Part shown: positions 55,450-64,000 of the stretch, one piece after another
Position numbering within the stretch: the stretch's first letter is position 1
How the letters are laid out: every line of letters starts with the position of its first letter
Assembly (NCBI GenBank): GCA_043228905.1
Contig: JBHGNT010000007.1
Location: forward strand, 19,468,001 to 19,532,000
Length of the DNA stretch: 64,000 nucleotides
Origin: Azolla caroliniana
Lineage: Eukaryota > Polypodiophyta
Reading direction: 5' to 3'
Notes under the pieces: model-generated
What the model saw: the letters and a program-made list of their open reading frames with translations, nothing else
Told to the model about the DNA's origin: nothing
The model's database searches: none
Position numbers and translations under genes: made by a program

Positions 55450-55525
55450 GCATTACTAGGACTTGAACCCATGACCTAGTGTCACACGGATTAAAGCCTT
55501 ACCATTAAGCTATACATTGTAATAC
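55450..55525 (-). other. tRNA-like relic with pol III A and B boxes
   Basis: On the minus strand TAGCTTAATGG (55502-55512) fits an A box and GGTTCAAGTCC (55459-55469) a B box, 32 bp apart. The stems do not fold into a convincing cloverleaf. A decayed tRNA or the head of a tRNA-derived SINE. Confidence 0.5.
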
Positions 55526-55553
55526 GTTTTATTTATTATTTTACTATATAAAA

Positions 55554-56121
55554 TGTCAGGAACTAGACCCTCCCGTTGAACAACGCTTGGCCACAACCGA
55601 ACCTCGAATAAAACACAAAAAAACAGGGAAGGAAAAACACAACACATTAGAGAGAAGAGTACACAGGATGTTTACGTGGAAAACCCAAACTCGGGAAAAA
55701 ACCACGGCAGCCCACAGACCGCGAACTATCACTGTGTCAAAATGTACAATAAGAAAGCACCGAGGCCACGACCTCGAGCTTGCTATCTTCGCCACAGGCG
55801 GCGGTTACAATCAGAAGCAACGACCTCTTCCTCTCTCTCACTCTCTCTGTACACAGTTGCACACTCTAATCTTCCGCCAACAAGAATGACAACAACACAC
55901 ATTCAAAAGTTTGCCCTAAGTCATATTTATACTAATATGACTTTTCGGCTATTTACAAATATAACCACAATGGACTCTCAGAAACATATTTACAAATATG
56001 TCTCTTCATCCGGTGAGCACTCCTCACCGGGCCTGCATCATCCGGCACTTGCCGGGTACTCGTCATCCGGTTTCGACACTGTTCTTCTCACTTCCCATCC
56101 GGAGGGACTTGTTTCCTAACA
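55554..56121 (-). repeat. Solo LTR of Copia-B, reverse orientation
   Basis: 568 bp; on the minus strand TGTTAGGAAACAAGTCCC...GTTCCTGACA with GTATAAATATGACTTAGGGC at about 55930. TAAAA (55549-55553) and GAAAA (56122-56126... second base shared run) flank it, a one-mismatch duplication. Confidence 0.75.
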
Positions 56122-56300
56122 GAAAATTGATGTATATTCAAGATTTCTCTGGAACATTCTAGAAACTTCAAGAGTACTCTTGACAACACTATATAAAAGA
56201 GGCAAAAGGCATTATTTCGAACCAATTCGGTTCAACGTCAATCTTAAGCCTCCTAGCTATTCGTGTACTTAATCTTCATATAATTTATCACCTGTTATCA

Positions 56301-56352
<52 letters not shown>

Positions 56353-56465
56353 GTGAGTCTTACACACTCCTTTCCACTTAGTACTAATCCTCATAATACT
56401 TTCCTTCTCTAGTCATCCTCTTATCCCTCCTTCCCTTCATACTAATCCTCTTATCCTCCCTAGTA
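56122..56465 (+). promoter_or_regulatory. Promoter or LTR-like sequence with TATA box and (CT)n
   Basis: CACTATATAAAAGAGG at about 56188, pyrimidine-rich downstream sequence and a perfect (CT)n run 56304-56350 lead to ATG 56466. Probably the LTR or leader of the interrupted element at 56466. Confidence 0.45.
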
Positions 56466-56598
56466 AATGGCAACTGTTAGTGCTGAAGAATACAAATATG
56501 TTTTCTCAGAGCTCCAACGCTTAAAAGAGAAGTTTGTAGCACTAGAACAAGAAAATCACCGTTTGTTGGGGGATCTTAACCAAATAGATCTAGAAAAA
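56466..56598 (+). pseudogene. Start of a coiled-coil ORF, probably Gypsy gag, cut by Copia-2
   Basis: MATVSAEEYKYVFSELQRL opens 44 codons with heptad-like Leu/Glu spacing, then Copia-2 inserts in AAAAA. The frame continues briefly after 62388. A Gypsy gag core in the same orientation at 63240 may be its continuation. Confidence 0.5.
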
Positions 56599-56994
56599 TG
56601 TTGAGCGACAAGCTCAACCGGATCCGGATCTGCTGAATAAGCCTAAGCCGGATCGACATCCAGAAGGATGAAGTCGGATCGGCGAGCCGGTGAGCCAGGG
56701 AGCCGGTTAGCTGGATCAAACAGTAGCCTAGACTACTAGATAGTTAATAGTCTCGTAGTTAATGTCAGACGCTCGAGTGAGCATTGAAGTACACCATACT
56801 TCTGTCAGTCCTCTTAGGACTTGTATAAGTAGTGTTGTTGAGCACGTTTTATGTACAGAGAACTATTATTATTTTGTAATAGATTTAAGTTGTTCTGCTC
56901 TTTCTCAGTCTCTCCCGCGTATTGTAAAGCTTTCTGTTAAACCTTTCTTTCTATGTTCAGTTTTTCTACTTGCTTCCGCACGCTATTCTTTCCA
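56599..56994 (+). repeat. Copia-2 5' LTR
   Basis: TGTTGAGCGACAAGC...GCTATTCTTTCCA, 396 bp, followed directly by TGGTATCAGAGC. Confidence 0.95.
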
Positions 56995-57083
56995 TGGTAT
57001 CAGAGCGCGAGGGTTGAGAACCTCTACAGCCGACCTTAGCTCAAGAAGAAAACCTAACCTTCGTAAAGAAGAGGAAAAACAAA

Positions 57084-58014
57084 ATGGATAGAGGCATGGC
57101 TAGCTCGCTTCCAACAGAGAAGCTCGACAGAAACAACTACCCATCTTGGTCTTACAAGATGCACCAGTACCTGCTCAGGCACGGTTATTGGAGCTATGTC
57201 GACACACAAAGATTTCCCAACTTGGCAACAGTCGGCGAGCAGAGTACTGTACTGCTTCGCGTCTTGTGTGGGCGAACAGCTCCTAAGCTACATTCGGGAT
57301 GCAAAGACGTTGAAAGATGCTTGGGGAAATCTAAAGAAGATTTCTACCGCAAGCACTACAGCCAGGAAGCTTCAACTCTGACAGGAGCTAAGCAACCTAC
57401 GACAACGCGACTTGTCGGTGGCAGACTACACCTCCAAAATCAAGGACATTTGCGACTCTCTGGCCTCCATCGATGTGAATATCGAAGAAGCCGATATGGT
57501 GCAAATCTGTCTCGAAGGTTTGGCGTCAAAGTTTGAAGCGTTCCGAACTGTTGTGTGTACAAGGGAGAATACGCCGTCATTTTTCGACTTACAGTCGATG
57601 CTCCTTGTAGAGGAGAACCACGTCGGTGCGTCAAAAAGGGCACCCAGCGACAACCGGAAATGTTGTACATGAAGGTGGATCGGCCCCGTGGGCGTGGTGG
57701 ACAAAGTGGGTTGGCTCGCAATGGTAGCGACCGGCAAGAGCAGGACCGAAGGCACAAAAAATGTGCCGACAGCAGTTCCGGACCTTCCACAAGTAGGGGG
57801 GGTCAAGGCAGCGCCGGAGTTCGGCAAGCAAAGGCCGACACGTAATGCTGGAATTGTGGTAAAAAGGGCCACAGAGAAAGCGAGTGCTGGAAGAAGCGCG
57901 CTGATTCGGATAGATCCGGATCCGGCAAAGCCGACAGAGAGAACCCACAATACTCGCACTATACTGAAGGATCGGGAAGATCCAAAACCGGGAAAGCCGG
58001 TAAAGGGACAGCCT
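57084..58014 (+). pseudogene. Copia-2 gag
   Basis: MDRGMASSLPTEKLDRNNY start as in Copia-1. A deletion of about 26 bp near 57200 shifts the frame. TGA at 57379 is at the same codon as TGA 4793 in Copia-1. The zinc knuckle CWNCGKKGHRESEC is at about 57850, just after an in-frame TAA. Confidence 0.85.
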
Positions 58015-59290
58015 TGGTGGTGAAACACGAGGCTAACTCGATGAAGAAGACCACTTCCAAATCGGAGGAAGTGTGGTACATTGATTCCGGTGCGTCGAAT
58101 CACATGATGAGCCACAAAGTGTGGTTCTCCTTCTTGGAGAAACCGGAACAACTAGGGGTCGTCGAAACCGGAGATGACACTCCTCACCCAATCGTGCATG
58201 TCGGAGAAGTCCCTTTGAGCCACGTCGGACAGAGGGGGAAGCTGATGAACGTATTACACGTTCCGACCATCACGAAGAACCTGGTGTCGGTTGGACAGAT
58301 TGTCAACCAGGGAATGCAGGTGCGGTTTACGCACCTTGGGTGCTTCATCGAGGAAGAGGGCCAAATCATTGCACAAGGGCACAAAGACGGGAGGATGTTT
58401 ATCCTCGACACCAATGACATCGGCACTGCTTTGTTCGCCAAAGGACAGAAGATTGAATCGAATATTGATCTCTGGCACAAGCGGATCAGCCATGTCAATT
58501 ACCGGAGGCTCCAAGACCTGCAAACGAAACAAGTTGTTTTCGGTTTGCCGAAGTTCAGTGGCCAGAAGGCCCAAATATGTGAAGCCTGCCAACTTGGGAA
58601 GCAACACCGGCTTCCATTCCCCACCGAACAAAACCGTAGCCGTAACAAGCTCGACCTTATTCATTCGGATGATGGGGACCAGCACAAAACGTTAGTCTTG
58701 GCGGGAGTCGGTATTTCGTCTCCTTCATCGACGACTACAGCCGACACACATCGATCTACCTCATTCAGCGGAAGAGCGAAGTCTTCGAGTGTTTCCAGAA
58801 CCTGCAAAGCCTGGTTGAACGGGAAACGGAGAGGAAGCTCAAGTACCTGCGGTCGGATGGTGGAAAAGAATATTTTTCCGGCCAATTCAACAATTATCTA
58901 GAGCAAAAAGGAATTCGGAGAGAGTTCGGCTGCAGATACACACTGGAGCAAAACGGTGTGGCCGAAAGGAAGAGCCGGTCGATTGTCGATGCGGGAAGGG
59001 CAATGCTGGAGGAGAAGAGCATGCCCCATTCCTACTGGGCGGAGGCGGTCCGGACGGCCGTCTACATCCAAAACCGGATCAGTGACAAGGTGTCCTCGCA
59101 TGAGCTATATTTCGGGCGCAAGCCGAATTTGAGACACCTTCGGATATTCGGTAGCATTGCATATGTGCATGTGCCGGATGAGAAGCGGAGGAAGTTGGAT
59201 GCAAAGTCAGAGAAATGCATCCTGGTCAGTTACTTGCATGAGCCAAAGGGTTATAAGTATTATAACCCCCGGACGAAGCAGGTCTGAGTT
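58014..59290 (+). pseudogene. Copia-2 protease and integrase
   Basis: Protease YIDSGASNHMMSH (about 58078), LWHKRISHVNYRRLQDL (about 58470), CEACQLGKQH (about 58580), then a frame change at about 58670. Integrase RSDGGKEYF (about 58850) and NGVAERKSRSIV (about 58952) follow in another frame to a TGA at 59285. Confidence 0.88.
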
Positions 59291-61320
59291 AGCCGGGATG
59301 TTGAGTTTGATGAAACGGCATCATGGTATGCCTTACCGGCTCCGACTTCCGACCCCGACCTGATACCGGAGGATGAGGCTAGTGAGCGTGAACCGGTCCA
59401 GATAGAAGATGAAGACCTCGGCACTCTAGAAGAGAGTCTGATCTCATTTCGGTTCAGTGGACCGAATGAGTGTCTGAGTCTGGATGACCAGTCGGATAAG
59501 GAACCAGCGAGTAATGGAGACTCTGTCGTGCTCTCCCCGCGCAAGGAACTGAGGAGACGACAGTTCACGCGCAAAGAAAAAGGGAAGAAGAAAATGCTGG
59601 AATACCAAACCGACAACGTTGAGTTGGATCGAAGCGAATCCGACTCCAGTAAGGAAGAAGACGGATCTTCGGGAACGAAGTCCGAACCGGCCAAGAAGGG
59701 CCTCAAACCGGGTAACGATAAGTTACGCCGGTCTTCCCGTCAAAAGAACCCCGTAAAGCGGTACGAGTACAATGAGTACATGGCGCATCACTATGCGTAC
59801 ATGACCAAGGTGGCGGAAGTGCGTGAGCCGGAGAGCTATACAAAAGCGACAAAGGACGCAAAATGGCGTGCGACTATGGAGGAAGAAATGCGGGCACTTG
59901 ATGCCAACGACACATGGGACCCAGTTGACCCTCCCCGACACTATAAACCGATCAGATGTAAATGGGTGTACAAGGTAAAGTACAATGTCGACGGTTCGGT
60001 TAACCGGTACAAGGCCCGGTTAGTGGCGAAGGGATACACGCAGACCCACGGAATCGACTACGACGAGATCTTCACTCCGATAGTGAAGATGACGACGGTT
60101 CGTGTGGTGCTAGCGGTTCCTGTGGCAAGGGAGTGGCATCTTCACCAGATGGACATGAAGAATGCAATTCTTCAAGGTGATCTTGAAGAAGAGGTCTTTA
60201 TGACTCAACCTCCCGATTTCCAGACGAAGATGAACAAGGCGACGGTATGCCGGCTGAAGAAGTCACTTTATGGCCTAAAGCAAGCCCCCCGAGCTTGGAA
60301 TGCGAAAATCACGCACCGGTTGCGTAAGATGGGGTTTGCGGCCTCGAAGTCTTACTCTTCGTTGTTCATCCGGCAAGGTCCGGATGGTTCGGTTTGCATC
60401 TTGTTGTACGTTGATGATCTAGTCATCACCGGACCCAGATTCGATGAAATCAGCCGAGTCAAGTCCCAACTATCGGACGCATTTGAGATGAAGGACATAG
60501 GGGACCTTCACTATTTCCTTGGGATTGAGGTGATCCGAACCCCTGACGGCATATTGTTCTCACAAAGACACTATGTGTTGAATATGTTGTACAAGTTCAG
60601 CATGACGGAATGTCGACCGATTTCCACACCCCTGGACTGGAACCAAAAGCTCTGTCCCGACTCCGGACCGGCCTGCGATGAGAAGCAGTTCTGACAAATC
60701 GTCGGAAGCCTTATATATTTAACAATCACCCGACTTGACATCAGTTATCCAGTTGGCGTGATCAGGTAATATATGCAGAAGTCGACCATGGAGCACCTTC
60801 TGTGCACGCATCGAATTTTGCGATATGTGAGCGGCACGAAGGAACGGGGACTGTTATACCAGCATGGTATAACCGAAGATCTAGTCGGCTACACCGATGC
60901 CGACTGGGCCGGCAATGCATCGGATTGCCGATCCACCTCCGTCTATATGTTTTCCCTTGGTAGCGCGACTATAGTGTGGAGCAGCAAAGAGCAGCCAACA
61001 GTGGCCCTTTCGAACTCTGAGGCTGAATACCGGGGCGCTACCGTTGCCACCTGTGAAGCCATTTGGCTTCGGTGACTGTTGCATGGCTTGCGGATCAAGG
61101 TGCCGACCCCAATCCTGATCTACTGCGATAGCATCAGCAGCATGCAGCTCGCCAAGAACCCCGTATTCCATGCTCACACAAAGCACATAGAAGTGCACTA
61201 CCACTTTGTGCGTGAGCATGTCTTGAGCGGTGAAGTCGAACTTCGGTATGTTCATACGGATTAGCAAGTTGCCGACATCTTCACCAAACCGCTCGGATCA
61301 CACAAGTTGTAGCACTTCAC
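59291..61320 (+). pseudogene. Copia-2 RT and RNase H
   Basis: Open 59528-60694: [20 protein letters not shown] (shown in part), QMDMKNAILQGDLEE (about 60150), LYVDDLVITG (about 60405, YVDD intact), then TGA 60692. RNase H YTDADWAGNASD (about 60890), CDSISSMQLAKN (about 61120); stops at 61073 and 61262. Confidence 0.9.
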
Positions 61321-61359
61321 TGAAATGCTTGGTGTTCAGCATCTCAACATGTCACACTT

Positions 61360-61960
61360 GAGGGGGAGAACGGGCAATGGCAAAGAGACTGTCGATTGCG
61401 CCGGTAAGGGAAGAACCGACAAGGGCAGAGACAAGAAGAAGAAAGGAGCCGAGTCAACAAAGGAAGTTTATACGTCCGAACTAGTCGGAACAAGCAGCAG
61501 CGACGGTAGAGTCAAGAATGATAGAGCCGCTAAGACCCGGACATGGTCCGATGTGGTGAAGGGCCTGGAATCGGAAAACGAATCGGGAGGGACCGATTCG
61601 GACAAGAGCTGGAACGAATCGAAGATAGTCGATTCGGTTCAACAGACGGATTCGGAAGAACCAGATCATTTCAAGTCCAAGAGGACGAGAAGGCAACAAA
61701 AGTCGACGCCAACACGAAGGAATCGGCGAATCGGCAAGCGCCGAAGTCACAACAGCAAGGGAGCTGAATTGGGCCTGTTGAGCAGACAAGCCAACCGAGG
61801 AGGTTGAGGCACGCAGAACCAGAGGGGTCGCGGCAAACAAGACCGAACCGGACGAGGACCGCGAGCGAGGCGGAGTGACACCAGAAGGAGCTGGGTGGAA
61901 GGACCGGCTACCATGGAGACTAACACTATGATCCGACCTCAAGTTGAGCTTGAAGAGGAG
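61360..61960 (+). other. Copia-2 tail module between purine tracts
   Basis: GAGGGGGAG at 61360-61368 and GAAGAGGAG at 61952-61960 bracket about 583 bp with charged open stretches (KGRTDKGRDKKKKGAE; RTRRQQKS), matching the Copia-1 tail in position and style. Confidence 0.65.
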
Positions 61961-62387
61961 TGTTGAGCGGCAACCTCAACCGGATCCAGATCGACTGAAT
62001 AAGCCTGAGCCGGATCGGCATCCGGAAGGATGAAGCCGGATCGGTGAGACGAATCAGCGAGCCGGTGAGCCAGGGAACCGGTTAGCTAGATCAAACAGTT
62101 ACTGGAAGCCTAGTAGTAGCCTAGACTACTAGATAGTTAATAGTCTCGTAGTTAGTGTCAGATGCTCGAGTGAGCATTGAAGTACGCTATACTTCTGTCA
62201 GTCCTCTTAGGACTTGTATAAGTAGTGTTGTTGAGCATGTTTTATGTACAGAGAACTATTATTGTTTTGTAATAGATTTAAGTTGTTTTGCTCTTTCTCT
62301 GTCTCTCCCGCGTACTGTAAAGCTTTCCATTAAACCTGTGTTTCTGTGTTCAGTTTTTCTACTTGCTTCCACACGCTATTCTTTACA
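61961..62387 (+). repeat. Copia-2 3' LTR
   Basis: 427 bp, TGTTGAGCGGCAACC...CTATTCTTTACA, then AAAAA. Confidence 0.95.
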
Positions 62388-62392
62388 AAAAA

Positions 62393-63160
62393 CAACAACA
62401 CGGGAGCTAATGTTACATGTGTGTGAAAGTGTTTTTTGAATTCAAACCATTGAACACTAGATGGATATAAAGTATGGATAATTCACATTTGGAGGATAAG
62501 AACACGAACTAAGAGCTTAGGGAAGAAGTCAAAAGTAAAAGTAAGAGACCAAGAGAAAAGTAAAAAGAGAAAAAGCGGACCATAAAAAATAGTAAAAGAG
62601 GAATGGTCATAACGCCTTAGTTTTTCACCCAAATATTATGTTTAAATATGGGTTAGAAAGCTTGTAAAGAGAGCTATCTATAGCGGTTTAAATCACTAAA
62701 TTCGGAGCTCTGAGGAGGGAGATATGACAATTAGAAGGTCGTTGGGTCTTAGCTAAAAATAGGAGATAAAAAGCTTCTAAAAATTGCGTGAACGAGGAAG
62801 AAGAAGAAAATTATAAAAGAGGAAGTGATAGTCATAGATGAGGGAAACTAGAAGAGAGAGGGGAACCAATAGGGAGAGGAGTCCTAAGTGTGGAGGAGTC
62901 TTAGGAAGAGTGGATGAGGATCCTAAGAGTGGAGGAGGAGTCTTAGGAAGAGGTGTCTTAGTAGAAGAGGAAGGTCTTTGGTTTTAGTGGACTTTATCTC
63001 CTTTGTATTCTCTTGATAGTGGAATATGAGAACATTCTTATTTCTTGCTCATCTTCTCAATCTTTTTTCTTAATTTCTTGAGTCATTCTCTCTAATTCGT
63101 AGATACCTTGATCTATATAATATATTATGATTCATAACTCCATCTAATCAATTTGGTGAA
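62393..63160. other. Non-coding; short GGAGGAGTCTTAGGA repeats
   Basis: No coding signal. GGAGGAGTCTTAGGAAGAG-type units recur at 62890-62960. Confidence 0.5.
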
Positions 63161-63209
63161 GCCCCCATATTGTGTATAACTATCCTTTGTCTTATACACG
63201 CTATCAATG

Positions 63210-63475
63210 TGCAACAACTTGAAACAACTATTATATCATTACAACAACAAGGATCAAGCGCTCAAGGGACTCACAAAGAACCCAAGATCGGTTTTTCTAT
63301 GAAATTTTTAATGGGACCCGATCACAGTTTAAAGGCTTTCTTAATCAAGTACGTTTAGTGATTCAAATGCATCCTTCTTGATATCCCATTGATACATCAT
63401 GAGTGGGACGAGTAGGCACACTACTTAGTGGCACAGTTTTGGCATGGTTCGCCCCCTTGCATGGTTATTTACGTA
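63210..63475 (+). pseudogene. Gypsy gag core fragment
   Basis: With one shift near 63310: KEPKIGF, then FLNQVRLVIQMHPS, RVGTLLSGTVLAWFAPL, the capsid-like gag of Ty3 elements. It may continue the ORF at 56466. Confidence 0.7.
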
Positions 63476-64000
63476 CCCGTATTTAACGTTTAAATACGTA
63501 TAGTACCTCATCATTTGTATAGTACGTACTATACCTCAATGTTGTTCAATCAAATATCATGTACATTTGTCCAATACAATATGTAATGTATTTATAAAAA
63601 AACAGGTATAATACGTATTTATAAAGAAAATGTAAGTAAAACCCTAACAAAAAGCAAAAGAAAAAAAATATTTTAGTGAAAAAGAAGCTAAAGGAAGGAA
63701 GGAAGAAGAATAGAAGAGACGACGATGAAGAAGATGAAGAAGAAGAAGATGAAGAAGAGAGAAAAGAAGACATAGACTTGTCTTGAGTGTGATAATCGCA
63801 GAAGATAGAAGAAGGAGAAGAAGAAGAAAACGAAGAAAAGAGAAACCTATCATGAGTGTGATAATCGTAGACGATTCCTCAATCTATGAAGGCATAATTG
63901 TAAATAACTACAATTTGAAGTAGAACATTGTGATACACACTTACATTGATTTATAGAATAAGGGAATGTCGACATCTACATTACTACAAGTATTGTAGGA
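63476..64000. other. Non-coding, with GAA/GAT-rich tract
   Basis: ATAGTACGTACTAT palindrome at about 63518 and a purine-rich GAAGAAGAT stretch (63690-63850). No gene seen. Confidence 0.5.

Larger units (their letters stand above)
56599..62387 (+). mobile_element. Copia-2, Ty1/Copia relative of Copia-1
   Basis: LTRs of 396 and 427 bp, primer site TGGTATCAGAGC at 56995, gag-pol in Copia order and AAAAA on both sides (56594-56598, 62388-62392). The LTR length difference is an indel of about 20-30 bp near positions 62050-62125. More frameshifts than Copia-1. Confidence 0.96.

Overview
This is nuclear DNA of a land plant, packed with retrotransposons. The long pentatricopeptide-repeat (PPR) gene with DYW-type remains, the seed-free-plant flavour of its repeats, and several nested Ty1/Copia, Ty3/Gypsy, LINE and Mutator elements suggest a fern or another large-genome seed-free vascular plant. 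That assignment is inference from protein style, not from a marker gene.

Layout. (1) 1-4020 and 9689-about 10403: a minus-strand LINE whose ORF1 is split by a complete Copia element (Copia-1, 4021-9688, 385-bp LTRs, 5-bp target duplication). A tRNA-Asp-like gene lies antisense inside the LINE. (2) 10404-12825: pieces of two more LINEs. (3) 13590-about 17220: a PPR-DYW pseudogene containing four tandem 193-bp copies. (4) 18217-29473: a complete Gypsy element (Gypsy-1, 433-bp LTRs) flanked by 391-bp direct repeats instead of a short target duplication. It carries an extra coiled-coil ORF after pol, and that ORF is split by a nested solo LTR. (5) 29985-31931 (5' end unresolved, probably near 33.3 kb): a multi-exon HVA22/DP1-like gene on the minus strand, the only host gene here that looks intact. 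(6) 33520-41037: a 7.5-kb Mutator-like element with terminal inverted repeats, a 9-bp target duplication candidate, arrays of subterminal repeats, a transposase gene and a six-exon ULP (C48 protease)-like gene. (7) 41038-46907: fragments of a second Copia family (Copia-B), LTR pieces and a distinct Gypsy RT fragment. (8) 46913-52926: Gypsy-2, related to Gypsy-1, with its 3' end replaced by an inverted Copia-B piece but its CACTA target duplication still present. (9) 53261-56121: a Gypsy/Copia chimera, a pol III-promoter-like tRNA relic and a reverse solo LTR. (10) 56599-62387: Copia-2, a relative of Copia-1 with its own LTRs and an AAAAA duplication, inserted in a coiled-coil ORF. (11) 62388-64000: a decayed Gypsy gag and purine-rich sequence.

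The elements have decayed mainly by nonsense changes that a single C-to-T step at CGA, CAG or CAA codons would explain, as expected of heavily methylated DNA. Two such stops sit at homologous codons in different element copies. Nothing here forms a working multi-gene pathway; the apparent co-operation is within elements: gag-pol with an accessory ORF in Gypsy-1, and transposase with ULP-like protein in the Mutator element.
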